Program-made: the position numbers and the translations under genes
Notes under the pieces: model-generated
Database searches by the model: none
Told to the model about the DNA's origin: nothing
What the model saw: only the letters and a program-made list of their open reading frames with translations
Shown: in pieces, positions 24,703 through 33,160 of the stretch
How positions within the stretch are numbered: position 1 is the stretch's first letter
Layout of the letters: every line of letters begins with the position of its first letter
NCBI RefSeq assembly: GCF_947258575.1
Contig: NZ_CAMYIV010000011.1
Location: 310,001 to 374,000 of the forward strand
Direction: 5' to 3'
DNA length: 64,000 nucleotides
Origin: an uncultured Alcanivorax sp.
GTDB lineage: Bacteria; Pseudomonadota; Gammaproteobacteria; Pseudomonadales; Alcanivoracaceae

Positions 24703-26967
24703 ATGGGTATCGACAAGTATCTGGACCGAGCCAAAGACCTGATAGGTGACGCAGGGATTCCCTCATCGGGCAAGTCGGCACTGTCCGGCTCGGGTCTGCC
24801 TTCCGTTGATGGTGGAGGTTTGCTCAATGGCAATATGTTGTCCGGGTTGGCTAACGGGGACGTTTCCCTGGACAGCCTGAAAGCCTCTGTCATGCAGCAG
24901 CTGGAGCAGGCCGCCGGTGGTGCCATGCAGCAATTGATGGACGCCCCCAAGTGTCGTTTCTTTATTGATGTGGCGGGCATGGGCGAAGAGGCCCTGGCCG
25001 TGGAGTGTTTCGCCTCGCAGGATCTGGCGCTGTCTTCCCTGGGGCGCATGCAGGTGGATGTGCTGACGCGTATCGAGCCTTCGCTAGGCTCCTTGCCCGG
25101 GGAATCTGCCATCCTGCGAGTGGAAGGAAGCGGCGGTCAACAACAGCACTTTGCCTTCATGGTGGAAGCGGTGGAGGAGCTTAGCGCCAGCCCGGAAGGT
25201 GCCCGCCTGCGCCTGCATCTGGTGTCGCCGTTGTTCCCGCTGGCCCTGAATCGTCACAACCGGGTCTTTCTCAACAAGACCGTGCAGGAAATTATCGAAC
25301 AAGTCCTGGAAGAAGCGAGTTTCAACGCCGATGACATCACCATCGAGTTCAGCCAGCCCCAACCTGCGCGAGCCATGACCGTGCAGTATGAAGAAAGCGA
25401 CCTGGATTTTCTGGAGCGGCTGCTGGCCCGTGACGGCGCCTTTTACGCCGTAGTCCATGGCGACAGCGGCCCACACTTTCACTTTCATGATGACAGCGCG
25501 GCCCTGCAGGAAAACCTGGGCAGCGCCATGCTGGAATTTCATGCCGAAAGTGGCCAGGCAGCCGGCAGTGAGCGCGTGTTTCAGGTTACCCGAACGATTC
25601 GCTGGCGCAGCGGTACGTTCAATGTTTATGACCATAACCCGGACACGCCGGATAACCCGCCCCAGGGCTATGCCGAAGGCCTGGGCGGTCGGGGCGACCA
25701 GTGCCATTGGGGCGTTAACGCCGTGGACGCGGAGCAGGGTAATGCCATGGCCCGCGTTCGCTGCGAAGTGGAAGATGTACAGCGGCAGACGGTGATCGCG
25801 AGGGCTGACACTGGCCAGTTCGTACCTGGCATGAAGCTGATCCTCGCGGGCCACCCCAGCCACGACGGCGAATGGCTGGTGTCAGCGGTGAGCATTCAAG
25901 GTGACCAGCGCGTGGGCCACGCCTTCGGCCAGAACAGTGACCGTCCTGGCCTGCAAAGCGAACTGACCCTGGTACCGGTATCCATCCCCTGGCGCAGCGC
26001 AGCGGCCTGGCAGCGGGCACCGGTTCACGGCAGCTTTTCTGCCGTGGTGGAAGGGGATGGCAGCGATTATGCCTACCTGGACGATCAGGGCCGTTACCGT
26101 ATCCGCCTTCCCTTTGATCTCAGTGATTCACCGCAGGGGGAAGCCAGCCCGCCGGTACGTCTGATGCAACCCTACGGTGGCCCGGACAGTGGCATGCACC
26201 TACCCCTGCATGGCGGTACCGAAGTGTTGCTCAGTTGCGTCAACGGCGATATCGATCGCCCCATTATCCTTGGGGCTCTCAGTAACCCGACCACGCCGGG
26301 GCCGGTCACCGCGTCCAACCCCAGTCAGCATATCCTGCGCACCCGTGGTGGCAACGAACTGTTGATGGAAGACCGGGCTGGCGAAGAACGCATCGAACTG
26401 TTCACCCATGAACGAAAAAACCGTTTGAGCCTGGATGCCCGGCAAGACGCCCATCAGGCAACCCTGGAAAGCGTGGAAGGGGATATGGCACTGCGTGCCG
26501 GTGGCAACATGACCACCGAAGTGGGCGGCTCGCAGAATACCCAGGTTGGCGAAGATCAGACAGTGACCGTGGCCCGCCATCTCAAGTTGATGACTCAGGA
26601 AGGCGAGGTGGAGCTACAAGCCGGCTCGGACCTGCTGTTCAAGGCCGGCGACAATCTTCGCATGGCAACGGACAAGGGCGATATGACCCTGCATGCCGGC
26701 AAGGACCTGATTGCGAAAGCCGAAGCCAACTTCTCCATGGACGTGGTGTCCGGTGACGCAACAGTGGTGGTGGATAACGGCAAGCTGGGCATGGATGTAC
26801 AGGGTGCCATCACGATTCGTGGTTCAGGCAGTGCGCCCATTCGCCTCAGCCAGGGCGGCGGCACCATTGAAATCACTCCCGGGGGGGATCTGATTATTGA
26901 CGGCCCCAATGTGGAAATCTCGGGCGGCTCCATCAAGGTGGATGGCCAGATGGTAGGCAGTAACTAA
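24703..26967 (+). CDS. vgrG: T6SS spike protein VgrG (TssI) without effector domain
   Basis: Trimeric spike tip, 754 residues. The gp27-like part (about 90-400) includes FLNKTVQEIIEQVLEE and YEESDLDFLERLLARDGAFY. The gp5 OB-fold region has YAYLDDQGRYRIRLPFD, and the repetitive needle has many GG/GN turns (about 590-754), ending IKVDGQMVGSN. An unusual N-terminal extension of about 85 residues precedes the family start and includes a Gly/Ser/Leu-rich stretch and a predicted helix. No toxin domain follows the needle, so this is a structural spike. No PAAR gene is present in the window. An AAGGACAG ribosome site lies upstream. Confidence 0.95.
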   Translation: MGIDKYLDRAKDLIGDAGIPSSGKSALSGSGLPSVDGGGLLNGNMLSGLANGDVSLDSLKASVMQQLEQAAGGAMQQLMDAPKCRFFIDVAGMGEEALAVECFASQDLALSSLGRMQVDVLTRIEPSLGSLPGESAILRVEGSGGQQQHFAFMVEAVEELSASPEGARLRLHLVSPLFPLALNRHNRVFLNKTVQEIIEQVLEEASFNADDITIEFSQPQPARAMTVQYEESDLDFLERLLARDGAFYAVVHGDSGPHFHFHDDSAALQENLGSAMLEFHAESGQAAGSERVFQVTRTIRWRSGTFNVYDHNPDTPDNPPQGYAEGLGGRGDQCHWGVNAVDAEQGNAMARVRCEVEDVQRQTVIARADTGQFVPGMKLILAGHPSHDGEWLVSAVSIQGDQRVGHAFGQNSDRPGLQSELTLVPVSIPWRSAAAWQRAPVHGSFSAVVEGDGSDYAYLDDQGRYRIRLPFDLSDSPQGEASPPVRLMQPYGGPDSGMHLPLHGGTEVLLSCVNGDIDRPIILGALSNPTTPGPVTASNPSQHILRTRGGNELLMEDRAGEERIELFTHERKNRLSLDARQDAHQATLESVEGDMALRAGGNMTTEVGGSQNTQVGEDQTVTVARHLKLMTQEGEVELQAGSDLLFKAGDNLRMATDKGDMTLHAGKDLIAKAEANFSMDVVSGDATVVVDNGKLGMDVQGAITIRGSGSAPIRLSQGGGTIEITPGGDLIIDGPNVEISGGSIKVDGQMVGSN

Positions 26968-26988
26968 AACCTTCACCCGAAACAAAAG

Positions 26989-27019
26989 TAGGGTGGGTCA
27001 GCCGCAGGCGTAACCCACC
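26989..27019. repeat. GTAGGGTGGGT-type palindromic repeat
   Basis: A short inverted repeat, GTGGGT...(CAGCCGCAGGCG)...AACCCACC, lies in the gap between the two vgrG genes. It resembles the GGTGGGTTACG/CGTAACCCACC palindromes scattered in many gammaproteobacterial genomes. It may act as a weak transcription or mRNA-stability element between the spike genes. Confidence 0.5.
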
Positions 27020-27069
27020 ACCCCAGGATCGACGTAATACGCATAACCAAGCAATCAGGGAAGGCTGCG

Positions 27070-30000
27070 ATGGGTTGGCTGGATAATATCGAAGGCAAAC
27101 TGGACGACGCTCTGGATGACGTCAAAGAAGAAATCGGTGAACGTCTGGAGCAGGCCGGTGCGTCATTGTTTGGCAACGGTAATGAAGGCCTCGGCGGGGG
27201 TGAAATTATCCTCACCGTTGATGGGCTGCCATTGGAACCCTATGCCCTGACTGCGAATTCTTCTCTCAGCCAGATCAGCGAATACCGGTTTTATTGTGCG
27301 GTTGCTGTTGGTGTGGAAGCGGGCAGCTTTCTGGATAAACCTGCGCAATGGAGCTGTACCAGTGCAGACGGCCTGAGCCGGGATTATGCTGGCAAGGTGA
27401 CCCGTATTGATCAGGGGCGGATCCTGCCTGATGGGCAGGAGGAGTGGGTGCTCACGGTCTCCTCAGGCCTTGCGGCACTGCGACAGCAATCCCGCTATCG
27501 CATCGTTCATCGCCGTACCGTCATCGAACTGGCGGAAGTGTTACTGCAGGAATATAGCCTTACGGTGGACAACCGCACCCATGAACACTATCCGCCCATG
27601 GACTGGACTGCGCAGGTAGGAGAAACCGACCTGCAGTTCCTGCAACGCCTTCTGGCCCGGGATGGCATCTGGTTCTATTCCACCTTGGCAGAGCAGGGCG
27701 AGGTTATCGTTCTGGCCGACGATCAGCATGGCGCCAGCCGCGCAGACCGGGGTGAGCTGGCTGTTACTGCAGAAACCGGCGGGAGTCGCAGTGTGGCTGG
27801 CCATGCCACGGTCGCATTGCGCCAGTCACGTCGATATTACCGCTGGCAGCCCGACCGCAGCCGGGTTCATCAGCAAGTGTGTCCATCGGAAGCCGCTGCC
27901 CTGACAAGGGAAAGTCAGTCATCGGCAGGCAAGGTGGCAACCCGGCAAACCTTTTTCCAGTCTGGTAGCGGTGATGCCCATGCCAGTCTGACGCAAGCAC
28001 GTCTGGAGCAGGAAAGGCAGCAATGTCGGTCCCATACCATTCTGGTGTCCGGTGCGGTGGGGGACTTGCAGGTTGGCCAGTGGCTGCCCGTTGCAGGGCA
28101 TGGCCCTTGCCTGATTACCCGTGCCGCTCTGACGTTCTCCTCTCCCAGAAACCACCTGGGTAACAGCCCCAATGGATTTACCTGGGAGGCTGAACTACTA
28201 CCGTTAGCGCAGCCCTTTCGCCCGGCGTTGCCTGCTCAAATCTCGCTACCTCTGGTCTTCCCGGCACGGGTCGAAGCTGGCGGCCCCTATAGTCATGTGG
28301 ATGGCATGGACAGCCGTAAAGCCCGCATTGATTTTGACGATGGCGACCAGCCTCTTACCGAATCCAGCCCACCCCTGCGCCAGCTACAGCCCCACGGCAG
28401 CTTGCCCGGCAAAGACGGGCAAGCCACTGGTTGGGACTGGCCGCTGAGAAACGGTGCTGAAGTGCTGTTGACCTGCCTGAACAACGACCCGGACAAGCCG
28501 TTGATACTGGGCTATGCACCAGCAGCATCCCAACCGGGCCCGGTGAGTAACCGAAACGCGCCGGAAAATCGTATCCTTACCCCGGCCGGTCATTTGTTGA
28601 ATCTCAATGACAGAAAAGAGGCGCAAGCAATTACCCTGAACACCCCGGATGGGCAATGTCTCCTGGACCTGAACGCCAACAGCGAAAGCCCGCTGGTGAC
28701 TCTCGCCTGTGAGCAGGGAGCATTAGTGATGCGCGCAGGCCAACATCAGAATATTGACGTCGGGAAAAACAGCCAGATCCGAATCGGCAGCGACAGCACA
28801 ACGCAAGTCCTGAATCGCTCTGTGATCCACACCGATTCCGGTGTGATACACCACCAGTCCCAGACCAACACCCATCTAACCGCCACCGCCAATGCCACCC
28901 TGGAATCCGGCAAAAACCTGGAACTGTACAGCGCTGCCAACAGCCAGCTGCGGGTGCAGGGGAGCGCAGCCATTACTGCCAGCAAAGGCCTGGCTAGCAA
29001 GGTCGGCAGCAACCTGCACCTACAAGCGACCGACGCCATCGACATCCGTGGCGATGGCAGCGGAGATCTCACCCTGCATCAGGGTGGTGGCGGTATCACC
29101 ATTAAAGCAAATGGCACGGTGCGCCTGTTCGGCAATACGGTGACCCTGAAGGGGAAAAGTGGCGTCACTTTTAACGGTAACAAGGAATACAGTGTTCCGG
29201 CTGGCGTAAAGGCGGACAGCCCAATGCCTGAAGTGCCCAAGGCGCCAGAAGCGATTGTTGCGATAGAGGCAGAGGCACAATCAGTTTCACAGGGCGATTT
29301 AGTGGAGCTGTGTTATGTCCCCGCCGAGCAATGCTTTTACGGACTCACTGCTGAGGAAATGGAACAGCTGGACGAAGAAGAGCGAATCCTGGCTAAACCG
29401 ATGCAGTCATTGCTACAGGCCAAGCAAAGCAGAGATAAAGATGCCATTGCCAGTGCCCAGGACAAGGTGGCGGAAGAAATAAAACCCGTCATCAATGGTG
29501 CAAGTGTCGATGGCTTGACCGAGATCGTTCGCCTACGGGGCAAGAAGTATACCTATGTCCGTTCAGACAAGATGAAAAACCATGTTCGTTCTTACAAGTT
29601 GGACGCGGACGACCGAAAACGCCGGGCATTACGGGATAAAGACGGCAACTATGACCTTGAGAAAGTTAAAAAGCAGTTGAGCCAAGTGACGGGTAAGGTG
29701 ACTTGGGGGCTCGGAAAAGCCGAGACCAGCGGTGCCTTTACCGAATGGGCGCGAAGCATCAATAAAAACGCCAAGGCAGGGACCGACAATCTGGACGACC
29801 CGTTGCGCACCTATGATGCCACTGCCCAAGCGCAATTGATGCGCTACTATGCCGGCGCGTCCGGCGCCATCAATTTCAATCCACAGAAAGGCCAGTTCGG
29901 TATTGAAGGGCAGGTGTCCGGCAGTCTGGCGCTGGCAGAAGGCAAGGTGACTGCCAACGGCTATTTCCCCCATGCCGACGGCCATCATATTGTCTTTGAT

Positions 30001-31017
30001 CACGAAGATGCCAAAGACGGCAAACCTGTGCAGCTTGGCAAGGTTCGCGCCCACTTCGAGATGAGCCTGGCCGGCTTCGCCGGGGCCAGCGCCATGGCCT
30101 GCGGAAAACTGGAATTCCAGCACAGGGGCGGCGGACTGATGTTCAAGGGGGCCGACGCCGGTGGTAGGTTCAGCGGTGAAGTATTCGCTGGAGCCAAGGT
30201 GGAATGCCAAGCCAAGGGCGCACTGGAATGGGCCAATCCGGATGAGCATTATCAATTCAAAGCGTTAGCGAGTACTGGTTACAAAGCTGCGGCTCAGGCA
30301 GGTGTAGGTGCTGCCGCCGGTTTTACCCTTAGCTATGAAGAAGGGCGTTTCATGCTTCGAGCCAAGGCGGGTATTGTCTGCGGCATTGGAGCTCAAGGTG
30401 GCTTGGAATATACCGTTGATGTGAAGTATATCAGTGCCTTCGTGGCCTTCTCCTATCACTCACTGCGTGATGCGGACTACACCGTGGGCATGATTATGGA
30501 AGAAAGCGCCGAAGAGGCGATGATGGCGCTGGTGTATTGTCTGGTATGGAAAGGGAAGAACACCGTGGAGGAAGTGCAAGACGCTTACCAACAAATGACC
30601 ACCAACATTTTGAACTGGAGGGATGAAGCGTCTCAGGTTTTGTCTAAAGCTAACGATATATTAGATACTCTGAATGACTCTTTCTGGTTCCGCTATTCTC
30701 CGCCGGCACTGCTAATCCGACTTATGGAGAGCTTTATCAACCTGGGCGAACAAGCCCGGCTCAAGGGTGATGACTCACTGCAACATAAGGTAGACAAGGG
30801 GCTGGTGGCCATTGGCACGCACAGCCAGGGGGAAAATGAATGGCAAACCATCGTGCGTGGCGTGGCAGCCCGTACGAACAGCAGTCCAAGAGAGGTAGAA
30901 ATGCGGCTGGCTCAGCTTCGCCTTAACCGTACCAACCAGATGCTGGCAAGAAGGCGTGATGTGCTGCCAGACGTTGCCCAGGCTAACCACCCCCTGACCA
31001 TAAAGGATATGGTATGA
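27070..31017 (+). CDS. Evolved VgrG with a large C-terminal extension (putative T6SS effector)
   Basis: 1315 residues. A short amphipathic N-terminus (1-45, DNIEGKLDDALDDVKEEI) is followed by a VgrG core: the gp27-like part with VIELAEVLLQEYSL and ETDLQFLQRLLARDGIWFY, an OB region, and a needle ending near residue 715. The remaining ~580 residues are an extension not part of VgrG. It has a charged helical part (about 730-900, LRGKKYTYVRSDKMKNH), a Gly/Ala-rich part (about 910-1150, with AGIVCGIGAQGG) and a helical tail. I see no nuclease, lipase or amidase catalytic motif. The Gly/Ala-rich part recalls, only in style, C-terminal regions of pore-forming T6SS effectors such as VasX. Its stop overlaps the next gene (ATGA). 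Confidence 0.85.
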   Translation: MGWLDNIEGKLDDALDDVKEEIGERLEQAGASLFGNGNEGLGGGEIILTVDGLPLEPYALTANSSLSQISEYRFYCAVAVGVEAGSFLDKPAQWSCTSADGLSRDYAGKVTRIDQGRILPDGQEEWVLTVSSGLAALRQQSRYRIVHRRTVIELAEVLLQEYSLTVDNRTHEHYPPMDWTAQVGETDLQFLQRLLARDGIWFYSTLAEQGEVIVLADDQHGASRADRGELAVTAETGGSRSVAGHATVALRQSRRYYRWQPDRSRVHQQVCPSEAAALTRESQSSAGKVATRQTFFQSGSGDAHASLTQARLEQERQQCRSHTILVSGAVGDLQVGQWLPVAGHGPCLITRAALTFSSPRNHLGNSPNGFTWEAELLPLAQPFRPALPAQISLPLVFPARVEAGGPYSHVDGMDSRKARIDFDDGDQPLTESSPPLRQLQPHGSLPGKDGQATGWDWPLRNGAEVLLTCLNNDPDKPLILGYAPAASQPGPVSNRNAPENRILTPAGHLLNLNDRKEAQAITLNTPDGQCLLDLNANSESPLVTLACEQGALVMRAGQHQNIDVGKNSQIRIGSDSTTQVLNRSVIHTDSGVIHHQSQTNTHLTATANATLESGKNLELYSAANSQLRVQGSAAITASKGLASKVGSNLHLQATDAIDIRGDGSGDLTLHQGGGGITIKANGTVRLFGNTVTLKGKSGVTFNGNKEYSVPAGVKADSPMPEVPKAPEAIVAIEAEAQSVSQGDLVELCYVPAEQCFYGLTAEEMEQLDEEERILAKPMQSLLQAKQSRDKDAIASAQDKVAEEIKPVINGASVDGLTEIVRLRGKKYTYVRSDKMKNHVRSYKLDADDRKRRALRDKDGNYDLEKVKKQLSQVTGKVTWGLGKAETSGAFTEWARSINKNAKAGTDNLDDPLRTYDATAQAQLMRYYAGASGAINFNPQKGQFGIEGQVSGSLALAEGKVTANGYFPHADGHHIVFDHEDAKDGKPVQLGKVRAHFEMSLAGFAGASAMACGKLEFQHRGGGLMFKGADAGGRFSGEVFAGAKVECQAKGALEWANPDEHYQFKALASTGYKAAAQAGVGAAAGFTLSYEEGRFMLRAKAGIVCGIGAQGGLEYTVDVKYISAFVAFSYHSLRDADYTVGMIMEESAEEAMMALVYCLVWKGKNTVEEVQDAYQQMTTNILNWRDEASQVLSKANDILDTLNDSFWFRYSPPALLIRLMESFINLGEQARLKGDDSLQHKVDKGLVAIGTHSQGENEWQTIVRGVAARTNSSPREVEMRLAQLRLNRTNQMLARRRDVLPDVAQANHPLTIKDMV

Positions 31018-31970
31018 AGTGCTCATTATTGATGATCGTCGCAATTTTCTTGCCTCTTGGTGCCTGCGCAGATGCCGGTGAAAGCATGACTGAAGCAACC
31101 ATTAGCCAGGAGATACCGGAAGATGTGCAAGAGTTGTTGCGCGGCTCTGTCAAGAACCAAGTGTTCGTGAAAGGGGGGGGCTTTCAGATGGGAGACTTCG
31201 GTACTTATATAACGAAGAAAAGTTTCAACGAAGGCAGTTTTGATTATAAGTATGTTGATAAAGATCATCCCGATGCTATGTGGCTCCCGTGGCTACGTCC
31301 TGATTTTGATTTAAAAAAACAAACTTCCGAACCCGTTCACAAAGTCACTCTATCCAGCTATTCGATAGGAAAATATGAGGTGACGTTTTCGGAGTATGAT
31401 GTTTATACTCGCTCTGAAGGAAAGGCTACTCTGGCAGAGCATAAAATAGGAAAGCAAAGTCGTCGCCCTAAAAATCCTGCGCACATGATGACATGGGAAA
31501 ATGCGCGTAATTATTGCCTATGGTTGGGAAAACATACCGGCCTTTCTTTTGACCTTCCCACCGAGGCGCAGTGGGAGTACGCAGCCCGGAGCCGAGGCAG
31601 GGATGTTGCCTACGGCACGGATAGCGGAATGCCCCAAAAAGGAACTAATATTAATTCGAGCCTGGGGGTAAAAAAAGTAGGCTCCTACCCACCAAACCCT
31701 CTTGGATTATATGACATGAGCGGCAATGCCAAGGAATGGGTGTTGGACTGGTTCGATCCAGACTATTACAAAGTCTCGCCCGAGAACAACCCAAAGGGGC
31801 CGAAACAAGGAGAAAAAAGAGTAGTTCGAAGTGCAAAAGTTGTTTTAAAGCGGTTGCATGAAAAGCCGAAGGCTGACCCCGATACCGCCAAGGAATTCGG
31901 TTTTAAAGGCCACGCTTATGTGGGCTTCCGCTGCGCGGTTAACGAAGAAAAGCCTGTGACTCTGAAATAA
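31014..31970 (+). CDS. FGE/SUMF1-fold lipoprotein, candidate immunity or accessory protein of the VgrG effector
   Basis: 318 residues. An N-terminal lipoprotein-like signal has the motif LGAC at Cys18. The formylglycine-generating-enzyme (SUMF1) fold shows FVKGGGFQMGDF, YSIGKYEVTFSEYDVY, FDLPTEAQWEYAARSRG, the YDMSGNAKEWVLDWFD signature and the terminal YVGFRCAVN. The Cys pair needed for true FGE catalysis is absent: only the terminal Cys of FRC remains. It is therefore probably a binding or structural version. Base composition is distinctly more AT-rich than the T6SS core, as expected for exchanged cargo. The ATGA overlap with the effector gene suggests coupled translation. A periplasm-facing immunity protein is the leading inference; an effector-loading role is the alternative. 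Confidence 0.8.
   Translation: MKCSLLMIVAIFLPLGACADAGESMTEATISQEIPEDVQELLRGSVKNQVFVKGGGFQMGDFGTYITKKSFNEGSFDYKYVDKDHPDAMWLPWLRPDFDLKKQTSEPVHKVTLSSYSIGKYEVTFSEYDVYTRSEGKATLAEHKIGKQSRRPKNPAHMMTWENARNYCLWLGKHTGLSFDLPTEAQWEYAARSRGRDVAYGTDSGMPQKGTNINSSLGVKKVGSYPPNPLGLYDMSGNAKEWVLDWFDPDYYKVSPENNPKGPKQGEKRVVRSAKVVLKRLHEKPKADPDTAKEFGFKGHAYVGFRCAVNEEKPVTLK
31173..31180 (+). repeat. Poly-G tract (8 G) in the intact FGE-lipoprotein gene
   Basis: Eight consecutive G encode part of the KGGGF segment near residue 55. The equivalent tract in the second copy (33312-33319) is out of frame. Such tracts slip during replication. Confidence 0.7.
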
Positions 31971-32027
31971 TGGGGTGCGATGAATCCAGTCGCATTCTAT
32001 CCAAGGCAAAAGAAATACGGGGTAACG

Positions 32028-32092
32028 TATCCAGTTCACCCTGGTTCCGCTATCCCCGACGGGTCTGTTGATCCGCCTGATCAAAAAAGAGA
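32028..32092 (+). pseudogene. Left fragment of a duplicated vgrG 3' region
   Basis: The bases coding for WFRYxPxxLLIRL in the large vgrG (near 30685-30725) recur here as TGGTTCCGCTATCCCC followed by GGGTCTGTTGATCCGCCTGA. One C appears lost from the C-run, so the literal frame hits a TGA. The fragment stops exactly where the transposase element begins, and the continuation resumes after it at about 32885. This is the residue of a second copy of the effector C-terminus. Confidence 0.6.
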
Positions 32093-32872
32093 ATAGGGAC
32101 ACGCACGACTTGGAGAATCTCTTACACTGAGCGGGGAAAATTGCTGATTTTATGCTGATTATTTGGTCAGTATTGTCGAGTCATGGATATGCAAGGAGGC
32201 AACCCATGACCCGTGCTCGCTATACCCAGGTATCCCTGGACTCTACCCCTTACTATCACTGTATCTGTCGCTGCGTACTACGGGCCTTTCTTTGCGGGAA
32301 GGATCGCTACTCCGGCCAGAACTATGAGCATCGCCGCCAGTGGGTGGTGGATCGTCTGGCCGCCTTGGCGGAGGTCTTTGCTATCGATCTCTGTGCTTAT
32401 GCCGTGATGTCCAATCACTACCATCTGGTTCTCCGCATCAATCAACAAAAGGCGCTGGACTTGACAGATCAAGAGGTTGCGGAGCGCTGGATGCAGCTGT
32501 TCAGTGGTCCTCTTATCGTGAAGCGTTGGATCAAAGGACAGACTGAGGAGGGGGAATCCCTCAAGGCTCTGGACATGATTGGTCAATGGCGTGAGCGGCT
32601 TCATGTGGAGGGTACGGGCAGGGCGATACTAGACGATAAACGAGGATCAATACCCAGGAAATCGATGAAAATACTGGATCGCTTGGGGATAGATGAGAAA
32701 GCCTGGCTTTCCCATATGAGATCACGAAAACAGCGCCAGCCTGTTGCGGTCGGCGCCTTGGCGAGGGTCCGTGAGTATGTCCAGCAAACTGGCAGGAAAT
32801 GGGTGGCAGGGCAAAGCCTGGCAGGGTGGTAGGCTTTGCTTTTTCATAGTTGAATTTATGCGTGTCCCCTAT
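32093..32872 (+). mobile_element. REP-type (Y1/HUH) transposase element with terminal inverted repeats
   Basis: About 780 bases bounded by ATAGGGACACGCA (32093-32105) and the near-perfect inverse TGCGTGTCCCCTAT (32859-32872). It holds one transposase-like gene in the same orientation and splits the duplicated vgrG 3' fragment. The 10-base unit ATATCGTGCT is tandemly doubled at the right edge (32871-32890). Confidence 0.65.
32206..32832 (+). pseudogene. REP-associated tyrosine transposase (IS200-like), internally deleted
   Basis: 208-residue product with the HUH single-strand transposase N-terminus. YYHCICRCVLRAFLCG and YAVMSNHYHLVLRIN supply the His-hydrophobe-His motif, and VDRLAALAEVFAIDLCAYA fits the family helix. 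Intact relatives are usually longer than 300 residues. The segment that normally follows the WRERL helix and carries the catalytic Tyr is missing: the frame jumps from GQWRERL straight to a C-terminal-type sequence (DRLGIDEKAWL ... REYVQQTGRKW). Loss of that segment predicts an inactive enzyme. The ATG at 32206 has AAGGAGG upstream. Confidence 0.75.
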
Positions 32873-32884
32873 ATCGTGCTATAT

Positions 32885-33160
32885 CGTGCTGATGAAGCCC
32901 GCTTCAAGGGTGACGTAACCATGCAACAGAAAGTGGACAGGGGCCTGGCAGCCATTGGCCATCACAGCCAGGGTGAAAACGAGTGGCAAACCATCGTGCG
33001 CGGCGTGGCTGCCCGCACCAACAGCACCCCCGAAGGGGTAGAAACCCGACTGGCCCAGCTCCAACTCCCGCGCACCAACCGTATGCTGGCCCGACGTCAA
33101 GAAGTTCTGCCTGCCATTGCTTTGGCAGACCAACCGCTACAAGCCCAGGAGACGGCATGA
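32885..33160 (+). pseudogene. Right fragment of a duplicated vgrG C-terminus
   Basis: The translated frame (ADEARFKGDVTMQQKVDRG, then HSQGENEWQTIVRGVAARTNS) closely matches the last ~90 residues of the large VgrG (EQARLKGDDSLQHKVDKG and so on), including the TNRMLARR segment. It has no start, since the upstream part was replaced by the transposase element. The TGA overlaps the next start as ATGA, exactly like the intact pair at 31014. Confidence 0.8.

Noticed and set aside
31014..31970. Active formylglycine-generating enzyme (sulfatase activator)
   Set aside because: The catalytic Cys pair is not present and no sulfatase gene is nearby. Only the fold is supported.
32744..33160. 138-codon open frame joining the transposase tail to the vgrG remnant
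   Set aside because: It arises from the insertion junction. Its first half is out of frame with the transposase and its second half is the toxin remnant, so it is not an independent gene.
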